Shown piece by piece: positions 32,469 through 42,105 of a DNA stretch of 64,000 bases. This DNA comes from Methanobacterium sp. PtaB.Bin024. GTDB lineage: Archaea; Methanobacteriota; Methanobacteria; Methanobacteriales; Methanobacteriaceae. The notes under the pieces were generated by a model, which worked only from the letters and a program-made list of their open reading frames with translations, did not search any database and had not been told where the DNA came from. Both the position numbers and the translations under genes were made by a program. The stretch lies in assembly GCA_002067065.1 (NCBI GenBank), contig MVPY01000038.1:1-64000 (forward strand), given 5' to 3'. Within the stretch, counting starts at the first letter, position 1. Every line of letters starts with the position of its first letter.

Positions 32469-32829
32469 TTTCTCACCTCCTTTAAAAGCTGATTATTGCA
32501 ATAGTATTATTTATCATTATAATTAATGAACAACTCTTTTTATATATTTCTATCGATTTTATAATGCCAAGCAGAACTTGGAATCCTCATGAGCGTTTAA
32601 TGGAAATAATGAACAACGTAGTTGCCCCTAATACATAATAACATATCATCAATTTATGATAAAATTTTTGCACTTAGAAAATGTATTTCCTATAATAAAA
32701 ACCGTGCAGAACTTTCAAACAATATAATATAAAAACATTAGGATATAATTAGCTTAATGGACATCCAATTTGGAATTTAAATCAATTTGAGTGGTAGAAT
32801 TGATGCATTAATTAAAAAAAATAGGGGAA
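32469..32829. other. Gap between symporter operon and surface protein gene
   Basis: About 360 AT-rich bases without an open frame having a ribosome site. The right-hand end of the symporter operon promoter (TATA near 32540, minus strand) is the only element I can support. Confidence 0.6.
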
Positions 32830-35800
32830 TTAACTCTTCCATTGATTATAAGCATAATCCAGGAATGTTATGAACTCTTCTGTCGCTTTTTGATTTCCAG
32901 TGGAGTTAGGATGATCATCACCATTGTGGTATGGTGATACTCCATCGTAATCTGATGCATAAATGTGTTCTATCTGGCCATTGTTCCACCGGTGGTGTGA
33001 ATTCACCTCAGAGAGTACACAGTATAAATCAAATACATAAACATTCTTCCCAGTATAATCAGATAACCATCCATTTTCGGCATCAACCAGCCAGTTACAT
33101 AACTCACTGGTTAACTGGTAACTGCTAACAGTTTCTTCCCCTGGAGGGGTTATAAGGATGAACATCTTATCAGGATGGGCGGCAAAGTATGTTTTAAGGT
33201 TATTGTAAATTGCTTTTTCATCATCTATACTGCTGCCCACTTCACTTAAGGGGTAACATGATTTGAACATGATAATTTCGTTTTCTCCACCAGGGTTGGT
33301 GATGGTGTTAGTGTAAACTGTTTCTGCATTGTTGCTGTAGACATATGGCATTTTAACATCGTTGAACCACAAATACCAGTCCTCTGTGTTAGTATTGTCT
33401 CCGAGATTGTCATCTGGCTCAGCATCCCAACCGTAGTTAGTGTCAGTGACATAATAATTGTTAGCATTCAAAACAGCCCCTAAATTACCATTTCCATCTG
33501 CAAGCCAGTTACTTCCACAAGAATGGTGTATGAAAGTTAGTTTCACTGTTGATGATGGACTTTGAAGACTAATAATATCTACCCATGATCTAACTGCTAT
33601 ATTCGCAGGTAATGTTTTAGTGGTGTTGTAAGTGTTTAGGATTTTACTGTAGGTATAAATAAGATTCTCATATCCAAAATAAGACCCCAAAGTACTGTAC
33701 GAAGAATAATTAGGAGCCACCATATAACGATCCATATACCTCTGCACCCTACCAGCAATAGAAACATAAGAAGACACCGACAAATAACCCACCTTCTGAT
33801 TATCCTTAGGCGAAACAGCAACCCTATAATTACCAGCAAGAATCGTAACCGACAAATCATTCCTATAAATCTTCTGAGTCACCATAGTCAAAAGCCTAAG
33901 GAACGTAGGCATACTCAAAGCCGTAGTTATTACCGCCCCATTAAAATTAGTTCCATTAATAACCACACTACTCGGAAGTTCACCATTAGACTCAACATAC
34001 CCCTGAACCCAACAAGCAGCATCAACAGTCTCATCAACACCAAAACTACCAACAAAATTCTCAACAAAACTCCAAGGCACCACCTGAACATTCACAGGCA
34101 ATGTTTTAGTAGCATTGTAAGTAGCGAAGATTTTACTATACGTATAAATAAGATTCTCATATCCAAAATAAGACCCCAAAGTACTATACGAAGAATAATT
34201 AGGAGCCACCATATAACGATCCATATACCTCTGCACCCTACCAGCAATAGAAACATAAGAAGACACCGACAAATAACCCACCTTCTGATTATCCCTAGGC
34301 GAAACAGCAACCCTATAATTACTCACGAGATCTACAGATGTAAGATCATTATTGTAAATTTTCTGAGTCACAGTAGTTAAAAGCCTCAAAAAGGAAGGCA
34401 TGGAAACGTTGATACCACCAATAATAATATTATCCGGGAGTCTGTGATTAATTTCCACGAAAACTGCAACCTCACCAGCCGCATTAGTAACCATTGGAAT
34501 ATTAAAGATTATCTGGTTGTTGGTTATGGTATTACCCAAAGAATTTGCACTCTTTATTAACAAACTTTTTGCAGATATGGTGTTTCCAGTTATAATGTTA
34601 TAATTACTGTTTTGAAGGTCAACTCCGACATTGCTACCATTGATGTTATTCCCATTAATGCTGTTTTCATTGGATTGATTAAGTTTAATCCCGTTTTGGA
34701 CGTTGTTGTGGATGGTGTTCTGTTTGATCTGGTTATTTTGGCTTTGCTGAATTTCAATCCCACTATCCTGATTGTCGGTGATTGTATTATCATCTACAAC
34801 ATTACCTGCGGAATTATCACTTATTTCCACTCCATCCTGGTTATCTGATATATTATTTCCTTTTATGGTGGTATTATTGGAATTTTTGATATCTACTCCA
34901 GTACCCGTATTAGAAGTAATCTGGTTATCCTCTATCGCAACATTTTCAGAATTTTCAACTGTTACTCCAGTCGAATCTTGAGTTATGTTGTTGTTTTTTA
35001 TGTTTTGATTGTTTCCCCCTTCACAATACACTCCCCTAATATTATCAGAAATATTGTTAGAAGATATGGTGTTGCTACTTCCTGATACGAGTATTCCTAT
35101 TTGATTTCCGGTTATGTTATTATTAGTAACAGTACAACCACTTGCTCCGGAAATGGCTACGGCTGAAGAGGTGGTGGCACCATTTATGATAAATCCACTG
35201 ACTACTGAAGCATTACCACTACTGGTTATGTTGATTATTGGGTTTTCAAGATTGGAGGGAGTTAACACTGTGTTTTCCCCACTTCCATTAAGGATAATTT
35301 TTTTGTTAATTACTAAATTTTCATTGTAGGTACCTGAAGCTACGTTTATAATTCCCCAGGAAGTTAAAGCGTTTATGGCTGCAGTTATGCTTTTCATTGG
35401 CCCTGTGGTTCCACCTATAAATGTAGCACTGGTTCCATTCCATGAATCATTTCCGAGATTAGCGTCTACATAGAGTGTAGTTACAAGATTCCGGTCACCA
35501 TGGTACCATGCATCAGCTGCACTTTCATCATAGGCCGTGGTCTGAGCAACAGATGGGAACACCCCATTCCAATCACCAATAAATGCAGCATAACCATTAT
35601 TATTTCTCCACACTTGCACACCATTGTAAAGAGTGGATGTGGTGATTTTTTCTCTGTTTTGATTGTTGGCATCCTGGAAATTGCTGGCACCATCTAAAAA
35701 GTCATAAATTATCTCCGCACCATTCCAGGCAGTTGCATAGTAATTGGCTCCTGCACCATTGAACATCTGGGCGAAGTTGTAAATGGTTTCAATTGGATTA

Positions 35801-36288
35801 GCCACTTGGTTACTTTCAGCCCATCCTGTGGAAAAACAGACATGGAGTAAGAATACAGGAATTCCATCTTTAAATGGGGCTGTAAAAAGATCACCATAAA
35901 ATCCTTCCCTCATCTGGTCATTAATCCCCCATATATAATCATCGGACCCCACTAATGCAAATGGGGGGCTGGCAATGCCTCCAGCATCATCATAATGTCC
36001 TGCTTGATAACCACCATGCCCAGCATATATAACAGCATCTGCACCGTACATACCCTTTAAAATATTTTCAGTTGTGGCATTATCCCTGTACAAATCTAAA
36101 ACAGCATATCCTCTCTGTCTGAGATCAGCTGCTAATTGACTGGTCTCCTGATATGAGGTTGGGAAATCACCTGCTGAATCTCCAATTATTAAGATATGTG
36201 CTTCTGAAACACCAATACTTCCAATTAGGGAAAAAAACAGGATTAATGTTAAAAAAACAGTTTTTATGTTTATTGTTCCAGTTGCCAC
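32830..36288 (-). CDS. Secreted composite surface protein: caspase-like, beta-helix, pseudomurein-binding repeats, SGNH-like domain
   Basis: About 1,150 residues after a signal peptide (hydrophobic 12-30, cut near S-E-A-H). Domain 1 (about 33-265) looks like a C25/CHAT-type clan CD peptidase: I-Y-A-G-H-G-G with His94 and L-L-H-V-C-F-S-T-G with Cys154, the right order for a His-Cys dyad. Domain 2 (about 280-600) is a right-handed beta-helix of N-N-x-I-x-x-N repeats. Two pseudomurein-binding repeats follow (about 630-760 and 795-910). Domain 4 (about 915 to the end) has H-H-S-C-G-S-N-W and D-D-H-P-N-S-T-G, like an SGNH hydrolase. Start is a GTG after AGGTG; a GTG three codons earlier is possible. 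It should be bound to the pseudomurein wall. Confidence 0.82.
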   Translation of the reverse strand: MATGTINIKTVFLTLILFFSLIGSIGVSEAHILIIGDSAGDFPTSYQETSQLAADLRQRGYAVLDLYRDNATTENILKGMYGADAVIYAGHGGYQAGHYDDAGGIASPPFALVGSDDYIWGINDQMREGFYGDLFTAPFKDGIPVFLLHVCFSTGWAESNQVANPIETIYNFAQMFNGAGANYYATAWNGAEIIYDFLDGASNFQDANNQNREKITTSTLYNGVQVWRNNNGYAAFIGDWNGVFPSVAQTTAYDESAADAWYHGDRNLVTTLYVDANLGNDSWNGTSATFIGGTTGPMKSITAAINALTSWGIINVASGTYNENLVINKKIILNGSGENTVLTPSNLENPIINITSSGNASVVSGFIINGATTSSAVAISGASGCTVTNNNITGNQIGILVSGSSNTISSNNISDNIRGVYCEGGNNQNIKNNNITQDSTGVTVENSENVAIEDNQITSNTGTGVDIKNSNNTTIKGNNISDNQDGVEISDNSAGNVVDDNTITDNQDSGIEIQQSQNNQIKQNTIHNNVQNGIKLNQSNENSINGNNINGSNVGVDLQNSNYNIITGNTISAKSLLIKSANSLGNTITNNQIIFNIPMVTNAAGEVAVFVEINHRLPDNIIIGGINVSMPSFLRLLTTVTQKIYNNDLTSVDLVSNYRVAVSPRDNQKVGYLSVSSYVSIAGRVQRYMDRYMVAPNYSSYSTLGSYFGYENLIYTYSKIFATYNATKTLPVNVQVVPWSFVENFVGSFGVDETVDAACWVQGYVESNGELPSSVVINGTNFNGAVITTALSMPTFLRLLTMVTQKIYRNDLSVTILAGNYRVAVSPKDNQKVGYLSVSSYVSIAGRVQRYMDRYMVAPNYSSYSTLGSYFGYENLIYTYSKILNTYNTTKTLPANIAVRSWVDIISLQSPSSTVKLTFIHHSCGSNWLADGNGNLGAVLNANNYYVTDTNYGWDAEPDDNLGDNTNTEDWYLWFNDVKMPYVYSNNAETVYTNTITNPGGENEIIMFKSCYPLSEVGSSIDDEKAIYNNLKTYFAAHPDKMFILITPPGEETVSSYQLTSELCNWLVDAENGWLSDYTGKNVYVFDLYCVLSEVNSHHRWNNGQIEHIYASDYDGVSPYHNGDDHPNSTGNQKATEEFITFLDYAYNQWKS
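33640..33833. repeat. Pseudomurein-binding module repeat, copy A
   Basis: 194 bases that recur at 34129-34322 with only four mismatches, 489 bases (163 codons) apart and in frame. It encodes the second pseudomurein-binding repeat. The coding strand here is rich in T and G and poor in C, unlike the rest of the gene. Confidence 0.95.
34129..34322. repeat. Pseudomurein-binding module repeat, copy B
   Basis: Partner of the copy at 33640-33833, encoding the first pseudomurein-binding repeat. Near-identity at silent positions means recent duplication or ongoing gene conversion. Confidence 0.95.
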
Positions 36289-36580
36289 ACCCCACACCTA
36301 ATAGATTTTAACTTTAATAATTATATTCAACTACATTATATATGATTTTATTTATTTAATGTGATATTCTTCATAATATCCCCTCCATAAAAAGTGGATT
36401 CTAAAAAAATCTGAAAAATTTAATATAATTTCTGATTCTTAAATTCATTCAAATACAATATAACAATTTTCTAAAACCCCTATTTAAAAAAAAATAAGTA
36501 TTTCAAAGGAAATATATGCAAATGATGTCCATTTATTAAATTTTATGGAATCCTTGTTATAATTAGGAGTCTGGAGAGTT

Positions 36581-38614
36581 TTAAACTATTATCCTAATTA
36601 TTTTGAAATATTCCCCATTGTAAATTGTGGTTCCTGAACTAGTCAAAGATTCAACAATTTGTGATTGCCCATCCGAGGAACTGCCCATGTTATTTCCAAA
36701 ACCGCCCTGCAACATGTTTGTATCGTTGTTCATATTTCCAGAAAGCTGCATATTATCATTTGTCATGTTTCCTGCAGTATCTGTCATGTTTCCAGGAGGC
36801 CCGCCATTAGTAGAGTTCATATTTCCTGAAGGCATACCTGTACTGTTGGTCATGTTTCCAGGATGTTGATTACCCCTATCCATTTGACCTTGCGCCATGG
36901 TTGATCCATCACTACCTGTGCGAATCATATCAAGGGAGTTGGGTAAAAGTGGTGGTCCATAAGGCAGCAAAAAACTTAAAGAATAATTATTATTTTGATC
37001 AGCTCCATTAATTATCCCATTACCACCCGTGCCGCTAATCATGTTGCTCTGGTTTGTTCCAGATGCTCCTGCTCCTGGTGTTCCAGTTCCAGATGTTGTT
37101 GAAGAGTTTCCAGTATCTGATAACGATGATGATTGACCATCCTGTGTACTCACTGAATAAATAGTGGCATTTTCATAATCCTGAACTTCCTGAACATTTT
37201 CAATTACAGTAACATTGTTACCATTTCCAATATCTCCCAAAACATATTCAACCCAGTATTTAGTCTGGAAATCCGCAGCAAGGATAACAATATTTTGATC
37301 GGTCTGGTTTTCAAAAATTGCTTTCATTTCAACCAGCTCATTGTACTCATCTGTAGTGATAGTAGGCTCTAAACTGTTAAAAGACTCTGAAGCTGTATAA
37401 TAACATGAAAATGCAAAGATCACTGCAATCAATGCAACTATAACAGTAGTTACTCGTTTTCTGGAAGGATATTTTACTAACAACTCAGTTTCTATGAATT
37501 TCAGTCCCAATGGAATCAGGAGTCCAATAGGCAGGAAGGCCATTAACAGAAATCGGGATTGGTACTGTGATGAAGGTATAACAACCAGAACAGCCAGGAC
37601 GGCGGCTAATGAGATGTAAACCCATGATAAAAGAGTGTTTTTACTAATTACAGGTAAATCAGCGTTAATAATATCTTCTTTTAACCCGCGCCATAGTATG
37701 ATGATTGATGATGCAACCCCCAGTAAGTAGGGTAAGCTTAAAAATATTATCCCAGAAACCGGACTGGATACTGATCCTCCCTCTGTTACTGTAGATGAAG
37801 AGTTGAAGAAGGACAGAACAGTGCCGTATTTAGTATACATTACTGGATATACCATGAAAAGAACTGCTAAAAAGATTAACACCATGAAACCTAACAGTCC
37901 TAAAATCTTCAAGTCAAATATGGGTAATTTATGCGTTTTAAATGACTTTAATAGTATACTGAAAACCAGTAGTGAAAAAAACAGACTAGCAGCCAGTGCT
38001 CCAGTGTAAATATGAGTTAACAGATTTAAACATAGTAACAGTACAGTTAGAATTCCATATTTTTTCCATTGTTTAAGGTCTTCGAACCACCTAATTGCGA
38101 AGTACAGGAATAATAATAGAAAGAGAACACCCACCAGGTTTTGCATGAAATTACCTAACATGGAAAAATAGTTCACATTTACTGTCACCATAAATGCGCT
38201 TAGGAGTGCTGGTATCCTGGATCCGATCCGTATTCCATCTTTTTTCTTAACATAGCATTCTGTGATAAAGAACGCTGGAAATGCCATTAACGAACCAATA
38301 AATGCCATTCCTATTTTCACACCTAAAAATGAGTTTCCTGCTAAAACTACGAATGGTGTTAAGAGATAATAAGCTAATGGTGGATCGTTACTCATGGGAA
38401 ATCCATATTGTAATATATTACGTACCTGAATATCATAAAAAGCACCGTCAATCCCATAAGAAAGGGAATAACGGGTTAAAACAAACATATCAAGGGCGAA
38501 AGAGAATATGAAGATGGCCACTAATATCACTAAATAATAATTCTCTTTAAGATAGTTGGTGGCTTCACTCCAAGAAAGCCCTCTTATTTTTCTAGAAATT
38601 TTGTTTTCATTCAT
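36581..38614 (-). CDS. Polytopic membrane glycosyltransferase-like protein (GT-C fold)
   Basis: 677 residues. The first 400 or so have 10-12 hydrophobic helices. After the first helix comes Y-G-I-D-G-A-F-Y-D-I-Q-V-R-N-I, a typical GT-C luminal loop with catalytic-type Asp residues, as in dolichyl-phosphate-mannose mannosyltransferases and archaeal oligosaccharyl transferases. The last 200 residues form an extracytoplasmic region that turns into low-complexity N, G, M, S and T with many N-x-S/T sequons. It probably transfers lipid-linked sugar to surface proteins. It follows the composite surface protein gene on the same strand. Confidence 0.75.
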   Translation of the reverse strand: MNENKISRKIRGLSWSEATNYLKENYYLVILVAIFIFSFALDMFVLTRYSLSYGIDGAFYDIQVRNILQYGFPMSNDPPLAYYLLTPFVVLAGNSFLGVKIGMAFIGSLMAFPAFFITECYVKKKDGIRIGSRIPALLSAFMVTVNVNYFSMLGNFMQNLVGVLFLLLFLYFAIRWFEDLKQWKKYGILTVLLLCLNLLTHIYTGALAASLFFSLLVFSILLKSFKTHKLPIFDLKILGLLGFMVLIFLAVLFMVYPVMYTKYGTVLSFFNSSSTVTEGGSVSSPVSGIIFLSLPYLLGVASSIIILWRGLKEDIINADLPVISKNTLLSWVYISLAAVLAVLVVIPSSQYQSRFLLMAFLPIGLLIPLGLKFIETELLVKYPSRKRVTTVIVALIAVIFAFSCYYTASESFNSLEPTITTDEYNELVEMKAIFENQTDQNIVILAADFQTKYWVEYVLGDIGNGNNVTVIENVQEVQDYENATIYSVSTQDGQSSSLSDTGNSSTTSGTGTPGAGASGTNQSNMISGTGGNGIINGADQNNNYSLSFLLPYGPPLLPNSLDMIRTGSDGSTMAQGQMDRGNQHPGNMTNSTGMPSGNMNSTNGGPPGNMTDTAGNMTNDNMQLSGNMNNDTNMLQGGFGNNMGSSSDGQSQIVESLTSSGTTIYNGEYFKIIRIIV

Positions 38615-38719
38615 AAAAATACCTAAAAATTGTTATTTAATCCTTCTTTAGAAATAAATTGTTTGAATCTTTAAAAACGTATTTTATACTCTGATGAGAT
38701 TTATGTTCTGATAAGTTTT

Positions 38720-38787
38720 AAGGGCTCTAAGCCTTTTAACGTATGAAGCGATTTTTTTCCAAGTGATAAAATAAGCTTAGAGCCCTT
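38720..38787. repeat. 13-bp perfect inverted repeat, 42-base spacer
   Basis: AAGGGCTCTAAGC at 38720-38732 pairs with GCTTAGAGCCCTT at 38775-38787. It lies between the BPL_N gene and the glycosyltransferase, both on the minus strand, so it could act as an RNA hairpin or terminator between them or as a protein site. A T-run lies inside the loop. Confidence 0.85.
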
Positions 38788-38807
38788 TATAACCAATTAA
38801 ATGGTTA

Positions 38808-39578
38808 TCATGATTTGTTAATTGACCATAAGATCATTTTAGTCAGTAGTTCTGTATCTTGGGGATCCATTTCAGGGTGGGAACCACATAAGATCACCCT
38901 CCCTGAGCCATAATTTTCACCCATGATTGCGGAATAATCTTGATAGCCGGTTTTGTTATCTGCATAACAAGCAAATGAATAAACATCTGAACTGGTAGAA
39001 TACATTGCAGGACCATTCTGATGATGTAGATTTAAGGTAGACTCATCAGACAGCACACTTCCAGAGGATGTGGTTGAGATAGATAGCAAACCTTCATAAT
39101 TCACATTTTTAGCATTTACACCTGATGCGAGTCCCCATCCGGAATAAAGTCCATCAATACTGTTAGAAGCAGAATATGCTCCTGCACATATACCCAGATA
39201 TCCATTACCACTGTTTACGAATTGCTTAATGGCATCAGCATCAATATTGTTGCTGTTAAGATAGGTTTCAGTGCTTCCTCCCGGCATTATCAAGACATCA
39301 TATGACGATAATGTGTTTGAGTTGATTGTGCCGGTAGTATCATATTCAAAGTAGTAACCTGGTGTGAGATTCATATTATTGCTTTCATCGATACAGGCCT
39401 TTATCCCTGCAACGCTTTCCTCCATTGAACCATCACCACTGTAGATCAAAACTTTAACCACCGTAACACCGTTTGAAATATCATTAGCATTTACATCATT
39501 CTCATAATCCTGGTAAGCACTCACCAAACTTGTGGCAGATATTATCAGGATAACAATGAATGCTGATAAGTATATCAC
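38808..39578 (-). CDS. Secreted BPL_N / class I glutamine amidotransferase-like protein
   Basis: 256 residues. A signal peptide (Y-L-S-A-F-I-V-I-L-I-I-S-A) is followed by a domain like the N-terminal domain of eukaryotic biotin protein ligase: V-L-I-Y-S-G-D-G-S, V-L-I-M-P-G-G-S-T, L-G-I-C-A-G-A-Y (nucleophile-elbow Cys) and I-L-C-G-S-H-P-E-M-D near the end (His). It acts outside the cell; substrate unknown. GTG start is the best available, though a leader with P-K-K just upstream looks like part of the signal peptide. It neighbours the glycosyltransferase and the surface protein. Confidence 0.75.
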   Translation of the reverse strand: MIYLSAFIVILIISATSLVSAYQDYENDVNANDISNGVTVVKVLIYSGDGSMEESVAGIKACIDESNNMNLTPGYYFEYDTTGTINSNTLSSYDVLIMPGGSTETYLNSNNIDADAIKQFVNSGNGYLGICAGAYSASNSIDGLYSGWGLASGVNAKNVNYEGLLSISTTSSGSVLSDESTLNLHHQNGPAMYSTSSDVYSFACYADNKTGYQDYSAIMGENYGSGRVILCGSHPEMDPQDTELLTKMILWSINKS

Positions 39579-40004
39579 TTTTTTGGGTATGAAAACCCCT
39601 TTTATGATAATTCCTTTTATTTAAAACCCTCCGGCATTAAATATGCCATTTGATGTTTATTTTCTTAAATTACTAGATAAAAGTAGTTTTTCCCAGATTT
39701 AGCCGAAGTTTTACCAGTTAAGTACAATTTTCACCAGTTAAGTACAAATTATACCCAGTTTATACCCAATTCTAAAAAAAAAATCTACTAAAAAAAACCA
39801 AAATTATGGCAAACAAAGAAAAAAATGGAATATCAGACTGAAAACCAACATTAAACATATTTTAAGAAATTTCTGCCAAAATATATAATTAAAATAGCAA
39901 TATGGGAAAATAAAAAGGAATCTATAAAAAAAGAGGGAATAAGTTATATGGTGTGGTCTGTGGTGTGTGGTTGAAAGCCCTCAGTAGGAATTTCAACTGA
40001 TTTT
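39579..40004. other. Gap with short direct repeats
   Basis: About 425 AT-rich bases. Two copies of ACCAGTTAAGTACAA lie at about 39714-39746, followed by two ATACCCA copies. No open frame with a ribosome site was found. The region is upstream of the BPL_N gene and may hold its control sites. Confidence 0.6.
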
Positions 40005-40304
40005 TTATTTCCAGCTTATCTTTAAAAGTGCGGATAGGGCAATCAACTGACTTACATTAATAAGGAATAAAGCATAATCTTTTCCCTGTTCTTGTGTAAA
40101 AGACCCTGGTGGCAGGGGTGGTGCCAAAAAACCCATGGAAAGAATGTTCTGTACAAGTAAGAAAGTTCCAAATATCAGAAGACCAAGGGTATATTCAGAT
40201 TTCCACTTGACATAATTCTTCCAGTAAACTGAAAGTAATACCACTATAATCGATATATTAGCTAAAGCCACTGCCATGCCCACATATTTTAGCACTTTAT
40301 CCAC
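40005..40304 (-). CDS. Small membrane protein, three predicted helices
   Basis: 99 residues with hydrophobic segments at about 8-28, 38-60 and 78-97; the loop between helices 2 and 3 is P-P-L-P-P-G. It starts at a GTG with GGGATATGGA before it, 10 bases after the winged-helix gene, so the pair is an operon. Such regulator/membrane pairs are common in Methanobacteria, with unknown role. Confidence 0.7.
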   Translation of the reverse strand: MDKVLKYVGMAVALANISIIVVLLSVYWKNYVKWKSEYTLGLLIFGTFLLVQNILSMGFLAPPLPPGSFTQEQGKDYALFLINVSQLIALSALLKISWK

Positions 40305-40313
40305 TCCATATCC

Positions 40314-40598
40314 CTATTCCTGTTTAGATTCCTTCCATATCCTTTTAAATGAATCGAAGTTTTTCTCCATAGTATCAGAAAGCATGTAAACTGTTCCGTA
40401 TTGCCCTTCCCCACAAGTAATTACAATGTTATTTTTGGCCAAAACATTCAGATGATGTTTTACTGTCTTATAGTCCAATCCAAGAGTTTTAGCAAGCTGA
40501 TTTGCATTATATGGACGGTTATTCAGTTCATTGATAAGTTTGGCACGGTTAATCCCGCCTCTTGTTCCTGCTATCAACCACCAGAGTAAACCTTCCAT
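40314..40598 (-). CDS. Winged-helix transcriptional regulator, ArsR-like
   Basis: About 94 residues. R-P-Y-N-A-N-Q-L-A-K-T-L-G-L-D-Y-K-T-V-K-H-H-L-N-V-L is a clear winged-helix DNA-recognition segment, and the wing follows with Y-G-T-V-Y-M-L-S. I use ATG 40598 (GTGAT just before); a GTG three codons upstream is the alternative. It is paired with a small membrane protein that may sense a signal for it. Confidence 0.82.
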   Translation of the reverse strand: MEGLLWWLIAGTRGGINRAKLINELNNRPYNANQLAKTLGLDYKTVKHHLNVLAKNNIVITCGEGQYGTVYMLSDTMEKNFDSFKRIWKESKQE

Positions 40599-40781
40599 AT
40601 ATATCACATTTCATTCCATATTAATCTGTGAAAAAATTCATGACTCCTGACTCTATTACAATAAATGATTATATAATCAAAGGATTTATACTATTTAAAT
40701 TTACCAGAAATCACAAGGGTTCACACTACTACCAAATTTTGAATTTTTCCATATCTATTTTAATTAATGCCCTACATTTAC

Positions 40782-41936
40782 TTAATCTATGTTAACATCT
40801 AACAGGTCTTCTGAGTGAAGTGGATTGTACCATTTTTGGGCGATAAATGTGGGTATAACTGTACTGATGATAAGGACTCCTGTGAGGATGGAGTACTGCA
40901 TTTGGTTTAAATAACCGGCAGAAAGACCGAACAAGCAAGCTATAAGTCCAAAGGTAAGGCCCGTGCTGAGAAGTAGGGTTGTATAAGTCCGGTCAGCTTC
41001 AACATATCTGCGGGCGAAGATGTAAATTCCTGCCATTTTACTCAATTGTCTTGTTGCAAGTAGGACAACAAACAATGGAATATTAGCAAGTATAAAGTAT
41101 AAAGATAATTTCATTCCACCTATTATAAAAAAGATGGGAGTGATGAAGGCAAATGCCACTGTCTTCATTCTTTTTTTAACTTCTATGCTCTGCGTAGTTT
41201 CTACCAAACGCCGTGACATTGAAAGTCCCAATATAAATGCTGGTAAAATGGCCTGAGTACCTCCCAATTGGGCGAAAACCATGAAAATCAACAACAACAT
41301 GAATATATATTTGATTTCAGGCTCAATAACCTTGTTCTGGAAACGTTCATTGTCGAAGATAAGATGTGAGAACTTGGTTGCAAGTACAATGACTAAAACA
41401 GAGATAATATAAAATAGAAGAGTGTACAATGTGGGTTTAAAGAATAAAACACTTAGTGCCAGAGCTGTAGCTAAATTGGTGATGAATGTGGCTGCCATTA
41501 TCCTCTTCCCTGCAGCAGTTGTCAACAGGTTATTCTCCACTAATACAAAATAAACCACAGCCACTGCTGTTTCAGAAAGAGCTGCACCTGCCAGAAGTGA
41601 CGCCATATAACTCCAACCATCAAAAAAGTAGGTTAATATGAAAACAGTGAAAAATGGGAGGAAAAAAGATGCCAAACCAATGGAAAGGCTTTCCCTCAGA
41701 TTATTTTTCATGAGAATGACATCTGTTTCAGCACCAGCAAGGAAAGTAAGGAAGATTCCGCCAAAAGTGGAGAGGAAAATCATCCAGTCCTGGATGTTAA
41801 TAAGATTCAAATTCCCTGCAATAACTCCAAAGACTATTTCAACTATAGCAACAGATATTCCAAATCGTAAAGATATGAGACTTGCTAAAAGAACAATTAT
41901 TCCCAGAAAAACTAGGCTTAAATCCACGTAAAACAT
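40782..41936 (-). CDS. Cation/proton antiporter, CPA2/KefB-like
   Basis: 384 residues with about 12-13 helices and the Na_H_Exchanger pattern: F-G-G-I-F-L-T-F-L-A-G-A-E-T-D and A-A-L-S-E-T-A-V-A-V-V (the unwound helix region), with acidic residues in the ion path. No C-terminal TrkA-N or TrkA-C domain is present, so this is the short form. It exchanges Na+ or K+ for H+. Monocistronic by spacing. Confidence 0.88.
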   Translation of the reverse strand: MFYVDLSLVFLGIIVLLASLISLRFGISVAIVEIVFGVIAGNLNLINIQDWMIFLSTFGGIFLTFLAGAETDVILMKNNLRESLSIGLASFFLPFFTVFILTYFFDGWSYMASLLAGAALSETAVAVVYFVLVENNLLTTAAGKRIMAATFITNLATALALSVLFFKPTLYTLLFYIISVLVIVLATKFSHLIFDNERFQNKVIEPEIKYIFMLLLIFMVFAQLGGTQAILPAFILGLSMSRRLVETTQSIEVKKRMKTVAFAFITPIFFIIGGMKLSLYFILANIPLFVVLLATRQLSKMAGIYIFARRYVEADRTYTTLLLSTGLTFGLIACLFGLSAGYLNQMQYSILTGVLIISTVIPTFIAQKWYNPLHSEDLLDVNID

Positions 41937-42105
41937 ATTTCAATCACAATATTTAGTTTTAGAATTTGACTATTTTAATCTTTAGTTTTATTTAATCTTT
42001 AGTTTTTAAAAAAAATCATGAATTACCCCTAAAAAGTCCATCTTAATCACTTTCAAAGCATATTGATCGTTTTTAAAATAGAATCAAGAGAAAATTAATT
42101 GTTTA

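Noticed and set aside
33636..34310. Two similar frames of 72-74 codons antisense in frame to the pseudomurein-binding repeats
   Set aside because: They are out-of-frame shadows of the duplicated module in the large surface gene.
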